From the NCBI GenBank assembly GCA_947497085.1, contig CANMFE010000001.1:372001-436000 (forward strand): a stretch of DNA of 64,000 nucleotides, written 5' to 3'. Under the pieces are notes generated by a model. It worked only from the letters and a program-made list of their open reading frames with translations. It had not been told where the DNA came from and made no database searches. The first letter of the stretch is position 1. Each line of letters starts with the position of its first letter. Below are positions 7,472-17,410 of the stretch, piece by piece. The DNA comes from an uncultured Sphingomonadaceae bacterium (GTDB lineage: Bacteria > Pseudomonadota > Alphaproteobacteria > Sphingomonadales > Sphingomonadaceae). Both the position numbers and the translations under genes were made by a program.

Positions 7472-10363
7472 ATGACATTTTCATATTGGCGCCCATGCCT
7501 GCTCACCCTTGCCTTGCCTTTGCTACTCACCGGATGTGCGACTTCGGTTCCGGAGCCCATAACACCAGTTTCAGCCAAAGCTGCGCAATCGGAAATCCAT
7601 TCGCAGACGGTCATATCGGCATGGGGTTTTGACAAAAGCGACCTTACTCCGGATCCAGCTGTACGCTATGGTGTGCTGGACAATGGCATGCGCTATGCCA
7701 TCCGCCACAATGACACTCCGCAGGACAGCGCAGTCATCCGCTTCCTGTTCGACATCGGCTCTATGGCGGAGGAGGATGATCAGCGCGGCCTCGCCCATTT
7801 TATCGAGCATATGGCGTTTAATGGCACGACAAATGTTCCCGAAGGTGAAATGGTCAAGATCCTCGAGCGTTACGGCCTTGCTTTCGGAGCGGATACCAAT
7901 GCGTTTACCGGTTATGACCGGACCGGATACACGCTGGACCTGCCGAATGTAGAGCCCGAACTGATTGATACCGCGCTTTTCCTGATGCGCGAAACAGCCA
8001 GCGAAATACTGTTTGAACCTGAAGCCGTTGACCGTGAACGCGGCGTTATCCTGTCGGAACGGCGCACGCGGGACAATTATGCGCTGCGCAGTTTCAATAA
8101 CCGTGTTGAATTCCTGCTTCCCGACACAAAATTGCCGGTACGCAGCCCGATTGGCACGCAAGAAGTGCTTAACAATGCACCCACGCAGAGGTTGCGCGAC
8201 TTTTACGAGAAATATTACACACCCGGCCGCGCAACACTCATTATTGTCGGTGATGTGGATGTCGATGTCATTGAACAGGAAATACAATCAAAATTTGGCG
8301 ACTGGACTGCCAAAAACGGTGAAACCCCCGATCCAGATTATGGTCGCATCGATTTTGGCCGCACCGGGCAAAACAACGAGTTTACTGATCCGGCAATTGG
8401 CGAAGCTGTGAGCCTCGTCAGATTCTCTCCCTATAAGGACAAGGCAGACACTGCCGAGGAAAGACGGCAAAACCTGCTGCGCAATGTCGGTTACTCTATC
8501 ATATCGCGGCGAATTGGCCGCGCCATTCGCAGCGGCGATGCACCTTTTACCAGCGTCCGTATCGGCAGCAGTGATATATTTGAAATCGCCCGCGAAACTT
8601 CACTGACAGTCTCTGCCAAGGACGGGGAAATTGCAGAAGCGCTTGCCGCGGCAGAAAAAATGGTCCGGACCGCGCTCACATATGGTTTTACTGACGCAGA
8701 AATAGCCGAGCAAATTGCCAATTTCCGCAACGGACAGGAAAATGCTGTGAAATCGGCGAATACACGTCGCAGTTCGGCGCTGGCCAGTGCCATTGTTGGT
8801 GCGGCCAGTTCCGATTCCATAGTGACAACGCCTGAAAGCAGCCTGGAACGTTTTAATGCCGCCGTGCCAAGCATTACACCCGAAAACGTACTAGCTGCGA
8901 TCAAGGCAGATATCGTGAGCCTGGACAGACCGCTTATCCATGTCACCAGCAAAACCGGTGTTGATGGCGGGCCTGAAAAACTGAGGCAGGTATATCTGGC
9001 TAGCCTTAACGAACCTGTCAGTCCCCCGGAAAACAAGGATGTCACACAATTTGCCTATACGAATTTCGGCCCTCCCGGCAAAGTGGTCCAGGATAGCCGG
9101 ATAGAGGATCTGGATATCCGCACGGTGACGTTCGAAAATAACGTCCGGCTGAATATCAAGAAAACCGACTTTGAAGATGACAGGGTCCGCATCTCGCTTC
9201 GCGTTGATGGTGGCGGCCTGCTCGACACTGCTGAAAACCCCCACGGAACAGCGCTGATGAATATTTTCGGCAATGGCGGGCTGGAAGCGCACAGCATCGA
9301 TGACATGTTGAGCCTTCTCGCCGGGCGGTCAGTATCGCTCGGCTTGTCCTCCGGGTCAGATTATTTTGGCAGTTATGTGACGACCACGCCAAAGGACATG
9401 CAGTTGCAGTTGCAACTGCTCACGGCATATATGACGGCACCAGGATATCGTGAGGAAGCCGTTACGCGCTACCGCAAATCCATTCCCAATTACTATGCCC
9501 GCATCAACGCCACTCCGGGTTCAGCTCTCGGATATCAACTGGGCGCGATATTATCCGATAATGACCCGCGCTTTACACCCATTCCACGCGAGGACATTGA
9601 AAAGGCGGATTTTACCACGTTGCGCAAAACCATTTCCGACAGGCTGGAAAACGGCGCCATTGAAATAGGCATAGTTGGCGATATTGATAAACAGCAGGTG
9701 ATTTCCGCCGTTGCCGCCACACTAGGCGCATTGCCTGTACGCGAAGGTGAATTCCTCTCTTATGACACCAACCGCAAGCGCAGCTTTACGGCAGACCGCT
9801 CTGTCCGTAAAATATATCATACCGGACAGGAAAATCAGGCGATACTTAACCTGTATTGGCCGACCACAGATGACAAAGACTATCCGCGCGACGCTGGCCT
9901 CACCATGCTCGCATCCATATTACGGCTAAGGCTGACAGAGACGTTGCGCGAAGAACTGGGCGCAACATATTCACCCAATGCGTCATCCGCCACCTCATCT
10001 CTCTACCCTGGCTATGGCTATCTTGCGGTAGGCGGCAATGTCGATTTTGCAGATATCGACAAGGTTGCAGATGTAATTACACAGATTGTATCCGATATGC
10101 GCAACAGTCCGGCCACACAGGATGAACTGGAGCGCGCGCGCAAACCGGTTCTGGAGCGCATTACCGACAGTCGCCGCGAAAATGGCCGCTGGATTGGTAT
10201 CGTTGACGAAGCACAGAGCGAGCCGGAAGCGTTGGATCGTTTTCGCAAGGCCGAGGCCGTCTATAAAGCGATTACACCTTCGGATATCATGGCTTTGGCA
10301 CAGGAATATCTTGATCCGGCAGCGGCGCTACGTATCGAATCGGTGCATGAAAGTAAGAAATAA
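7472..10363 (+). CDS. M16 family zinc metallopeptidase (pitrilysin-like), lipoprotein
   Basis: A 963-residue two-half M16 peptidase. The N-terminus carries a lipoprotein signal ending LLTGC (Cys22), so it is probably anchored in the envelope. The inverted zinc motif HFIEH is at 109-113 in the usual RGLAHFIEHMAFNGT context, and the third ligand glutamate is expected in the AVDRERGVILSE stretch (~187-196). The second half contains the degenerate M16 repeat typical of these ~950-residue proteins, including the LRLTETLREELGATYSP segment. Such proteins degrade peptides in the periplasm; the substrate cannot be told from sequence. A short inverted repeat follows the stop codon immediately. Confidence 0.93.
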   Translation: MTFSYWRPCLLTLALPLLLTGCATSVPEPITPVSAKAAQSEIHSQTVISAWGFDKSDLTPDPAVRYGVLDNGMRYAIRHNDTPQDSAVIRFLFDIGSMAEEDDQRGLAHFIEHMAFNGTTNVPEGEMVKILERYGLAFGADTNAFTGYDRTGYTLDLPNVEPELIDTALFLMRETASEILFEPEAVDRERGVILSERRTRDNYALRSFNNRVEFLLPDTKLPVRSPIGTQEVLNNAPTQRLRDFYEKYYTPGRATLIIVGDVDVDVIEQEIQSKFGDWTAKNGETPDPDYGRIDFGRTGQNNEFTDPAIGEAVSLVRFSPYKDKADTAEERRQNLLRNVGYSIISRRIGRAIRSGDAPFTSVRIGSSDIFEIARETSLTVSAKDGEIAEALAAAEKMVRTALTYGFTDAEIAEQIANFRNGQENAVKSANTRRSSALASAIVGAASSDSIVTTPESSLERFNAAVPSITPENVLAAIKADIVSLDRPLIHVTSKTGVDGGPEKLRQVYLASLNEPVSPPENKDVTQFAYTNFGPPGKVVQDSRIEDLDIRTVTFENNVRLNIKKTDFEDDRVRISLRVDGGGLLDTAENPHGTALMNIFGNGGLEAHSIDDMLSLLAGRSVSLGLSSGSDYFGSYVTTTPKDMQLQLQLLTAYMTAPGYREEAVTRYRKSIPNYYARINATPGSALGYQLGAILSDNDPRFTPIPREDIEKADFTTLRKTISDRLENGAIEIGIVGDIDKQQVISAVAATLGALPVREGEFLSYDTNRKRSFTADRSVRKIYHTGQENQAILNLYWPTTDDKDYPRDAGLTMLASILRLRLTETLREELGATYSPNASSATSSLYPGYGYLAVGGNVDFADIDKVADVITQIVSDMRNSPATQDELERARKPVLERITDSRRENGRWIGIVDEAQSEPEALDRFRKAEAVYKAITPSDIMALAQEYLDPAAALRIESVHESKK

Positions 10364-10380
10364 AAGGCTATTCAGCCTTT
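10363..10380. terminator. Short hairpin between converging genes, probable terminator
   Basis: A 7-bp inverted repeat (AAAGGCT / AGCCTTT) with a 4-base loop starts in the stop codon of the M16 peptidase gene. On the minus strand the stem is followed by TATTTC, so it most plausibly ends transcription of the small minus-strand gene; it may act in both directions. The hairpin overlaps the last three codons of that small gene. Confidence 0.5.
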
Positions 10381-10521
10381 GGTACGGTATCCGCCAATAA
10401 TGCCGAATAGGAACGCCATGAACAAAGCAAGCTGGACCTGACCAGATGGGTCATTCCAGCCCATAATGTCTTCGCCAAATGCAAATAAGGCTATAAATAA
10501 CATTATTGCCAGTGCGCCCAT
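10372..10521 (-). CDS. Predicted 49-residue membrane protein
   Basis: An unrecognised small open frame of 49 codons plus stop. The product begins MGALAIMLFIALFAFGEDI and continues through a short polar turn (GWNDPSGQ) into a second hydrophobic stretch, LALFMAFLFGIIGGY, ending in a basic R-T-K-G tail. Two membrane-length segments joined by a tight polar loop suggest a helical hairpin in the inner membrane. A weak AAAGGGAC ribosome-binding site lies about 6 bases before the ATG. Its stop sits inside the hairpin that also follows the M16 peptidase gene. The clean amphipathic layout and hydrophobic composition argue for a real gene, but conservation was not tested. Confidence 0.55.
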   Translation of the reverse strand: MGALAIMLFIALFAFGEDIMGWNDPSGQVQLALFMAFLFGIIGGYRTKG

Positions 10522-10586
10522 TATTGTCCCTTTCAGATCTTCAATCGCACGGAATATACCCGTGTGATAATCTGGCCTATCAGCAA

Positions 10587-10680
10587 TTGGTTAACAAAAT
10601 GCTGCATCCCTTAACCAAATTTTTGCCATGACGGATATTCATCAGCGAATCCGTTCTTGCCCAAAACCATTAATGGCTTT
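10587..10680. promoter_or_regulatory. Two palindromes upstream of purS
   Basis: Two inverted repeats lie in the 216-base gap before purS. The first is TTGGTTAA at 10587-10594 facing TTAACCAA at 10611-10618. The second is centred on CCATTAATGG at 10668-10677, with flanking AAA/TTT extending the symmetry to 18 bases around one mismatch; it is about 60 bases from the purS start. Either could be an operator for the purS-purQ unit. Neither matches the E. coli PurR box, so the assignment is tentative. Confidence 0.3.
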
Positions 10681-10737
10681 AGCAGGAGGCACGATACCAG
10701 TCGCATCGCAGGCGGGAACAACCGAATGGGGATTTCC

Positions 10738-10986
10738 ATGAAAATACGTATATTCGTAACACTCAAAAACGGCGTCCTTGATCCGCAAGGTAAAGCCATT
10801 CATCATGCGTTGGATGGCCTTGGCTTTTCAGGCGTCAATGACGTACGATCCGGTCGCCTGATCGAAATGGACGTCGAAGATAATGTGAGCGATGATGATA
10901 TTGACGCGATGTGCAAAAAGCTGCTCGCGAACATGGTGATCGAAAATTACCGGGTTGAAAAATTGCCCGAAAGTGTCCCTGCATGA
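10738..10986 (+). CDS. purS: Phosphoribosylformylglycinamidine synthase subunit PurS
   Basis: An 82-residue protein, the small structural subunit of the three-part FGAM synthase (PurS-PurQ-PurL) found in alphaproteobacteria and Gram-positives. The start at 10738 gives the family N-terminus [18 protein letters not shown]; an in-frame ATG at 10726 would add four residues. The [13 protein letters not shown] helix, the V-x-x-V-R-x-G-x-x-I-E strand and the C-terminal [10 protein letters not shown] segment are all typical. It overlaps purQ by 4 bases, so the two are translationally coupled. The large subunit gene purL is not in the window. Confidence 0.95.
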   Translation: MKIRIFVTLKNGVLDPQGKAIHHALDGLGFSGVNDVRSGRLIEMDVEDNVSDDDIDAMCKKLLANMVIENYRVEKLPESVPA

Positions 10987-11660
10987 AATCCGCAGTCATC
11001 ACCTTTCCAGGCTCAAATTGCGATCGCGACATGGCGGTCGCAATTGAAAAAATATCCGGTCAGTCACCCGCACGCGTGTGGCATGGCGATACTTCTCTTT
11101 CGGAAAATTACGACCTGATCGCTGTTCCAGGCGGGTTTTCCTATGGCGACTATCTACGCAGCGGCGCGATGGCTGCGCGCTCCCCCATCATGCAGTCCGT
11201 GGTCAAGGCAGCCGAAAGCGGGACAGCAATATTGGGCGTCTGCAACGGATTTCAGATACTGACAGAAGCGCTGCTCCTGCCAGGTGCCTTGATGCGCAAC
11301 TCCGGCATTGATTTTGTCTGCCGCGAAGTACCGCTCATCGTCGAAAATGACAGTTCGCGGTTCACATCTGCCTATGAAAAAGGCGAAAAAATCATCATTC
11401 CTGTCGCTCATCATGATGGCAATTATTTTGCCAGCGAAGACGAGTTGGACCGGCTTGAAGGTGAAGGCCGTGTGGCATTCCGCTATGCTGAAAGTGTCAA
11501 TGGGTCTGCTCGCGATATTGCCGGTATACTCAACGCAAAGGGCAATGTGCTTGGCATGATGCCGCATCCAGAACGCCATGTAGAAAACCTTCAGGGCGGA
11601 ACCGATGGCGTGCGCATTTTTGAATCGCTGACCAAGACGCTGCTCGAAACAGCTGGCTAG
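10983..11660 (+). CDS. purQ: Phosphoribosylformylglycinamidine synthase subunit PurQ (glutaminase)
   Basis: A 225-residue class I glutamine amidotransferase that supplies ammonia for conversion of FGAR to FGAM. The opening [16 protein letters not shown] is typical of PurQ. The nucleophile Cys87 lies in GVCNGFQIL, and the His-Glu pair that completes the triad is in the C-terminal PHPER motif. It overlaps purS by 4 bases. The next gene downstream (GGDEF-EAL) is convergent, 3 bases after the stop, with no obvious intrinsic terminator in between. Confidence 0.97.
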   Translation: MKSAVITFPGSNCDRDMAVAIEKISGQSPARVWHGDTSLSENYDLIAVPGGFSYGDYLRSGAMAARSPIMQSVVKAAESGTAILGVCNGFQILTEALLLPGALMRNSGIDFVCREVPLIVENDSSRFTSAYEKGEKIIIPVAHHDGNYFASEDELDRLEGEGRVAFRYAESVNGSARDIAGILNAKGNVLGMMPHPERHVENLQGGTDGVRIFESLTKTLLETAG

Positions 11661-11663
11661 GGC

Positions 11664-14051
11664 TTAGGACGAGCGCTTCACAAAATCTGCCGACAGGCTT
11701 GCAGTTCCCGCGTCCAGTTCCGGAAAAGCAAATAATTTGCGTGCATCCGCCGCCGCCATTGGACGACCATAGAAATAGCCCTGTATCTTTTTACAGCCCA
11801 GTGATTTGATCATTTCGACTTCTTCACGCGTTTCCGCACCTTCTGCTGTTGTTGCCATGCCAAGGCTGTCGGCCATCGCCACCACCGCACGGATAATGGC
11901 CAGGCTTTCGGCTGCATTCTTGGCTGCGCCTTTCACAAAGCTTCGATCCACCTTGATGGTACTGAAACGCGTCTTGCGCAAATAACCCAGTGAAGAATAT
12001 CCAGTCCCGAAATCATCCAGCGACAAACCGATACCCATGGCGAGTATTTCCTCCAGTACATCGGTTGCGCCTGTGCCTTCATGCAGAAAAATGCTTTCTG
12101 TGACCTCAATTTCAAGCCTTTGTGCGGGCAGCCCGCTTTCGCGTAGGGCGTCAACCAGTGAGGGCATGAATTTCGGATTGCTAAGCTGCTCGGCTGAAAT
12201 ATTCACGGCCACTTTAATGTTACTCGGCCAGTTCATAGCCTCCTTGCAGGCTTCGCGCATAACCCATTCGCCTATATCCCCTATCAGGCGCGCCTCTTCG
12301 GCCAATGGTACAAATTTGGCAGGCGATACATTGCCAAATTCTTCATTGCTCCAGCGCAGCAGCGCCTCAAAGCATTGCACACCTTCCGTATCCGCACTGA
12401 CAACAGGCTGGTAGAGCAATGAAAACTCTTCCTTTTCCAAGGCGCTACGCAGAGCGATTTCCATGACACGGCGCTCTTCAGCATGCACATGCAACCGCGG
12501 TTCATAGGCCCTGTGCTGGCCGCCACCGCCATCTTTGGACCGATAAAGCGCAAGATCAGCATTACGCATCAACATCTCAACCGTACGGCCATCACGCGGA
12601 CCGATAGCCGATCCGATACTGGCACCAATATATAGTTTATGCTGGTCAACCAGATAGGGCCGTGACAGGCTTTCAATAATCTTGTTGGCAATTCGGGCTA
12701 CATATCCTGCTTCGGATGCGTCCTTTATGACAACGGCAAATTCGTCACCGCCCAATCGGCCACATAGCTCATTTTCACTCATGATTGACTTTAGCCGCTG
12801 CGATACATGCGCCAGTAACCTGTCACCCACAAGATGCCCCAATGTGTCATTGACCGATTTGAAACGGTCCAGGTCGATCATCATGAACGCACAGCGACCA
12901 TTCCATTTTTCCGCATTCTGCATGGATTTCGCCATTGTCTCGGTAATCAGCAAGCGATTTGGCAGGCTGGTAAGTGTGTCAAACCGGGCAAGCTGCGATA
13001 TCTTTTCCGCTGACTCGCGCTGTTCCGTAACATCCGAACCAACACCCCAGAAACCAAGGAACACGCCATTTTCATCAAGTTTTGGCGATGCAGACAACTC
13101 CCACCAATAACGATGCCCATTAATTTCCACCCGGACCAGAAAATTGCTGAAACTCTCGCGGCGCTTCAGTTTTTCTGCAAAATCGCGCACGGATGAAGGA
13201 ATATTGCCTGTTTCCCATGTATCACCGGCAATCAACTCAACAAAAGACATACCTTCAATATCAGAGGCTTCACGGCCAAGCGCATGCGCAAAACGCGGGC
13301 TGATATGCACAACCTTGCGCTGGCTATTGACCTGCCACAGCCAGTCTGCAGAACTTTCTTCAAATTCGCGCAGCAAAAGGCTCACCACTTCGCCTTTTTC
13401 GTCCGAGCCTTCTTCCGATATTTTGAACATCAGATAGGATTTAGCATTATGCAATGACGCCATGACCAGCATCAGGCCATAGAAAATCGACGCACCCACC
13501 ATCACCGGATTGCCCGAAAGCTGGAATGTATACACGCTAACCAATGTGAGCATGGTGACGAAAATAATAGTTCCCAGCGGGACAGCCGACATCAGCAACG
13601 CCGAAGCGCCCATAAGCGCCACCATAACGCTCCAGGTCACGATATAATCGGTCAACGATGCAGGAGAAGCGAAGAATAGCATGGGAATGCACCAGACAGT
13701 GCCTATTGCCAGCGCGCCAAGTGCCACGTCATTTATCCGCTGCCGTGAACTCTTATCATAAGGGTTGGAGCCAGTCTGCTCATATGTCCGGGTCGAAAAA
13801 AACAGCGCTGCAGCTACAGTTGCGATCCATCCAGCAAGATAGAAATGCTCTATTTTCTGCCAGAAATTCTGCAAAATAATGATGACGCCAATGATATTGG
13901 CAAGCAAGCGTGCGCGTGTGAAGCTGGATACGGCATTTTGCTGTAAAGCGCGTACGCGCGACCAGTCACCGTCCGCGGTATCCGTCAAACCCAGAACAGC
14001 CAGCATGGGCAGCTGTTTGGGCAGCGTACTGAAGGATGAAGTTTTGCTCAC
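11664..14051 (-). CDS. Membrane PAS-GGDEF-EAL protein
   Basis: A 795-residue cyclic-di-GMP turnover protein. About five to six hydrophobic segments fill residues ~48-200, followed by a PAS domain (~230-345, with VGSDVTEQRE at its end), a GGDEF domain (~350-515) and an EAL domain (~525-785). The cyclase signature is intact (GRLGGDEFAV, GGDEF at 434-438), and the phosphodiesterase residues are also present: EALLRW (~562), the N of VNISAEQ, EVTES, DDFGTGYSSL, the K of IKVDRSFV and AEGAET. Both activities are therefore possible, with the membrane and PAS parts as the sensing input. It is a monocistronic gene convergent with purQ. Confidence 0.92.
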   Translation of the reverse strand: MSKTSSFSTLPKQLPMLAVLGLTDTADGDWSRVRALQQNAVSSFTRARLLANIIGVIIILQNFWQKIEHFYLAGWIATVAAALFFSTRTYEQTGSNPYDKSSRQRINDVALGALAIGTVWCIPMLFFASPASLTDYIVTWSVMVALMGASALLMSAVPLGTIIFVTMLTLVSVYTFQLSGNPVMVGASIFYGLMLVMASLHNAKSYLMFKISEEGSDEKGEVVSLLLREFEESSADWLWQVNSQRKVVHISPRFAHALGREASDIEGMSFVELIAGDTWETGNIPSSVRDFAEKLKRRESFSNFLVRVEINGHRYWWELSASPKLDENGVFLGFWGVGSDVTEQRESAEKISQLARFDTLTSLPNRLLITETMAKSMQNAEKWNGRCAFMMIDLDRFKSVNDTLGHLVGDRLLAHVSQRLKSIMSENELCGRLGGDEFAVVIKDASEAGYVARIANKIIESLSRPYLVDQHKLYIGASIGSAIGPRDGRTVEMLMRNADLALYRSKDGGGGQHRAYEPRLHVHAEERRVMEIALRSALEKEEFSLLYQPVVSADTEGVQCFEALLRWSNEEFGNVSPAKFVPLAEEARLIGDIGEWVMREACKEAMNWPSNIKVAVNISAEQLSNPKFMPSLVDALRESGLPAQRLEIEVTESIFLHEGTGATDVLEEILAMGIGLSLDDFGTGYSSLGYLRKTRFSTIKVDRSFVKGAAKNAAESLAIIRAVVAMADSLGMATTAEGAETREEVEMIKSLGCKKIQGYFYGRPMAAADARKLFAFPELDAGTASLSADFVKRSS

Positions 14052-14134
14052 CGGAAAGTCTATAACCGCAAACAGTTATCGAAAAGTAAGCAAGCTATCG
14101 AATTATTAAAAATAATACTGCCGCTTGACCTACA

Positions 14135-15958
14135 TCATTCAACAGTAACGGATTTGGCGAGATTCCGGGGTTGGTCAACATCCGTGCCTTTGGCGACAGC
14201 AACATGATATGCCAGCAATTGCACGGGTACGGCGTAAACCATAGGCGCAATCAGCGGATGGACTTTAGGCATTTCGATTGTCGCGATAGTGCCTGCGCCT
14301 GCTTCGGCAAGACCTTCGGCATCGGAAATCAGAACAACTTTGCCGCCGCGCGCCTGCACTTCCTGCATGTTGGACACGGTTTTTTCGAACAACGGACCTG
14401 ACGGAGCAAGCACGATTACAGGCACCTTATCGTCAATCAGAGCTATCGGACCGTGTTTCATTTCACCTGCAGCGTAACCTTCTGCGTGTATATAGCTGAT
14501 TTCTTTCAGTTTTAATGCTCCCTCCAGAGCCATGGGATATTCAGGACCACGCCCCAGATACAGCACGTCACGCGCAGGGGCGATCAGGTGCGCCATATCG
14601 GCAATATCCTCATCATGGGCCAAAGCCGCATTCATCGCCGCAGGCGCTTCGGCAAGATGTTGCACAATTTCCCGCTCTTCTTCTGCTGTCATCTGCCCCT
14701 TGTCCCGGGCCAGATTGGCCGCAAATGCCGCAAGAACCGCCAATTGGCAGGTAAAGGCCTTGGTCGACGCCACACCAATTTCCGGTCCTGCATGTGTAGG
14801 CAACAGCAAATCGGCTTCGCGCGCCATTGAACTTGTCGGCACATTGACGACAACGGCAATTTTCTGCCCCTCTGCGCGGGCATGGCGCAGCGCGGCCAGT
14901 GTGTCCGCGGTTTCGCCCGACTGACTGATAAACAAGGCTAGCCCGCCCTCTTCCATCACCGGCTCACGGTAACGAAATTCGGATGCCACATCGAGGTCAA
15001 CAGGCACACGCGCAAACCCTTCAAACCAGTATTTCGCGACCATCCCGGCATAGAAACTCGTACCGCACGCCACGATCGTAATGCGGCGCACTTTGGACAG
15101 GTCAAAATCCATTTGCGGCAACGCAACCTGTTCCTCCAGCGGTCGCAGATAGCTTTGCAGTGTTTGTGCAACCACAATGGGTTGCTCAAAAATCTCTTTC
15201 TGCATGAAATGGCTATGATTGCCCTTTTCAATCGCCACTGCCGATGCCCCGGATATAGTCACTTCACGTGTTACTGCATTGTTATCCTTATCATATATCT
15301 GCATGTCTGTCCGCGACAGCACAGCCCAGTCGCCCTCTTCCAGATAGCAGATTCTTTGCGTCAATGGTGCCAGGGCAATGGCATCGGAACCCAGATAATT
15401 TTCCCCCTCGCCCAAGCCCACTACAAGCGGAGAGCCAAGGCGCGCGCCGATCAGGAGATCTTCATGGCCCTTGAACAACATGGCCAGCGAAAATGCACCG
15501 CGCAGGCGCGGCAATACCGTTTTGACAGCATCAATCGGGGCAGCGCCATTTTGCAATTCACGATCAATCAGATGGCCAACAACTTCAGTGTCCGTCTGGC
15601 TGACAAAAACACGCCCATCAGCGATCAATTCCTCACGAAGCTCCTTAAAATTCTCAATTATCCCGTTGTGAACAACGGAAACATCACCAGCGAGATGAGG
15701 ATGTGCATTATCCTGGGTCGGCGCACCGTGGGTCGCCCAGCGGGTATGCGCAATCCCTGCCGTACCGCTGATTGGCATTTCTTCAATGCGCTTCACCAGG
15801 TTTGAAAGTTTGCCTTCTGCCCGGCGCCGAACGAGTTCACCATCAACAAAAAGACAAATGCCTGAACTGTCATAGCCGCGATATTCCAGACGTTTCAGTC
15901 CATCAACCAGACGGTCAGAAACCTCTTCTTTACCCAGAATGCCTAAGATACCGCACAT
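14135..15958 (-). CDS. glmS: Glutamine--fructose-6-phosphate aminotransferase (isomerizing)
   Basis: A 607-residue enzyme making glucosamine-6-phosphate for peptidoglycan and lipopolysaccharide. The N-terminal glutaminase domain starts MCGILGILG with Cys2 as nucleophile; RWATHGAPTQDNAHPH and the HNGIIEN segment follow. Two SIS sugar-isomerase domains (~285-425 and ~455-597) carry ACGTSFYAG, SQSGETADTLAALR and the terminal PRNLAKSVTVE, with the catalytic lysine near the C-terminus. It starts only 3 bases after the glmU stop, so the two genes form one transcription unit covering two steps toward UDP-GlcNAc. Confidence 0.98.
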   Translation of the reverse strand: MCGILGILGKEEVSDRLVDGLKRLEYRGYDSSGICLFVDGELVRRRAEGKLSNLVKRIEEMPISGTAGIAHTRWATHGAPTQDNAHPHLAGDVSVVHNGIIENFKELREELIADGRVFVSQTDTEVVGHLIDRELQNGAAPIDAVKTVLPRLRGAFSLAMLFKGHEDLLIGARLGSPLVVGLGEGENYLGSDAIALAPLTQRICYLEEGDWAVLSRTDMQIYDKDNNAVTREVTISGASAVAIEKGNHSHFMQKEIFEQPIVVAQTLQSYLRPLEEQVALPQMDFDLSKVRRITIVACGTSFYAGMVAKYWFEGFARVPVDLDVASEFRYREPVMEEGGLALFISQSGETADTLAALRHARAEGQKIAVVVNVPTSSMAREADLLLPTHAGPEIGVASTKAFTCQLAVLAAFAANLARDKGQMTAEEEREIVQHLAEAPAAMNAALAHDEDIADMAHLIAPARDVLYLGRGPEYPMALEGALKLKEISYIHAEGYAAGEMKHGPIALIDDKVPVIVLAPSGPLFEKTVSNMQEVQARGGKVVLISDAEGLAEAGAGTIATIEMPKVHPLIAPMVYAVPVQLLAYHVAVAKGTDVDQPRNLAKSVTVE

Positions 15959-15961
15959 AAT

Positions 15962-17320
15962 TTAACCCTTATTCTTTTTAGCCAGCATCGCATCACGAAA
16001 CCGCTTTGCCCAACCTTGTTTTTCTCTTTGTTCCGCGCGCACAAGCACCAATGCATCATCCGTTACATCCTGCGTCACGGTCGCGCCAGCACCGACTATC
16101 GCGCCTTTACCAATTTTCACAGGCGCGACAAGTGCGCTGTTTGAACCGACAAAGGCATTTTCTCCAATCTCCGTGCGATATTTGAAATAGCCGTCATAAT
16201 TGCAGGTGATTGTACCGGCACCAATATTCGCGCCAGCGCCAATGTCCGCATCGCCCAGATATGTCAGATGGTTTGCCTTGGCCCCCTTACCCAGAACGGC
16301 TTTTTTCATTTCGACGAAGTTACCGATCTTGGAGCCTTCTTCAAGCACTGCGCCGGGTCGCAAACGGGCAAATGGACCAACTTCGCAATTTGGCCCAATT
16401 CGGCATCCTTCCAGATGCGAATGCGCGCGTATATTTGCGCCCTCATCCACTGTTACGCCCGGGCCGAACACAACATATGGCTCAATCATTACATCTGCGG
16501 CGATATTAGTGTCCCAAGAGAAAAAAACACTGCCAGGGTCGCGCAATGTGACCCCTGCGCGCATGACTTCTTCGCGCTTTTCCACCTGCCATAATGCATC
16601 CGCCGCAGCGAGGTCGAGCTTGTCATTCACCCCGGCAACTTCGGTTTCATCCGCTTCAACAACTGCTGACGACCGCCCCTGTTTGTCAGCAACTGTAACC
16701 ACATCTGGCAGGTAATATTCCCCCTGCGTATTGTCATTATCAATCGCTTCCAGCAGATCGAACAGATCCTCGGAACGCGCCAGTATTGGCCCTGCATTGC
16801 AAAGGTCGCACTGGCGCTCTTCGTCTGTGGCGTCTTTATATTCGACCATTTTTTCGATCTGGCCATCGCTATTGGCAAGTACCCTGCCATAAGCCTTCGC
16901 GTCCTGCGGCCGAAACCCAAGGACCACCGATGCAGGAGCATCATTTGCACGCAGTCGTTGCTGCATTTTTGCTATTGTTGCCGCTTTCAATAACGGCACA
17001 TCGCCGAAACAGACCAGAATGTCTCCCACAAAACCTGCAAGCGCTGGTTTAGCCTGCAATGCTGCATGTGCTGTGCCAAGCTGCTCATTCTGACGCGCAA
17101 ATTCGCAACCCTCATTCGACATTGCCGCTTCAACACTGTCGGCAGATGCGCCGGTAATTACAACCGTGCGCTGTAAATCCAGTTTGCCAAATTCAGCGAC
17201 GAGATGCTGCAGCATGGGGCGCCCTGCAATTGGATGCAGAACCTTATGCAGCCGCGATTTCATGCGCGTTCCCTGCCCTGCGGCCAGTATGATGGCGGCC
17301 AATGGTCGTTCCATCGTCAT
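15962..17320 (-). CDS. glmU: Bifunctional UDP-N-acetylglucosamine pyrophosphorylase / glucosamine-1-phosphate N-acetyltransferase
   Basis: A ~452-residue bifunctional enzyme. The start at 17320 (MTMERPLAAIILAAG) follows a GGGAG site by 10 bases; 17314 is a possible alternative and a longer frame to 17365 is unlikely. The N-terminal uridylyltransferase contains LAAGQGTRMKS, then CFGDVPLL; the C-terminal half is a left-handed beta-helix of hexapeptide repeats with the acetyltransferase signature GNFVEMKKA and the NHLTYLGDA and TCNYDG segments. It is the first gene of glmU-glmS. Upstream and divergent lies the relic of a HAD phosphatase gene. Confidence 0.97.
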   Translation of the reverse strand: MTMERPLAAIILAAGQGTRMKSRLHKVLHPIAGRPMLQHLVAEFGKLDLQRTVVITGASADSVEAAMSNEGCEFARQNEQLGTAHAALQAKPALAGFVGDILVCFGDVPLLKAATIAKMQQRLRANDAPASVVLGFRPQDAKAYGRVLANSDGQIEKMVEYKDATDEERQCDLCNAGPILARSEDLFDLLEAIDNDNTQGEYYLPDVVTVADKQGRSSAVVEADETEVAGVNDKLDLAAADALWQVEKREEVMRAGVTLRDPGSVFFSWDTNIAADVMIEPYVVFGPGVTVDEGANIRAHSHLEGCRIGPNCEVGPFARLRPGAVLEEGSKIGNFVEMKKAVLGKGAKANHLTYLGDADIGAGANIGAGTITCNYDGYFKYRTEIGENAFVGSNSALVAPVKIGKGAIVGAGATVTQDVTDDALVLVRAEQREKQGWAKRFRDAMLAKKNKG

Positions 17321-17410
17321 TATGTCATCGCTCCCAAAACCAAATCCGTTAAAGCCCCATGGCATGAAGGGCTTGCTTATTCCAGTATGTTAAGGCCATG
17401 AACAGCGCCT

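Noticed and set aside
14135..17320. A glmS ribozyme or riboswitch in the glmU-glmS unit
   Set aside because: The gap between the genes is 3 bases and no ribozyme core was seen; that element is typical of Gram-positive bacteria.
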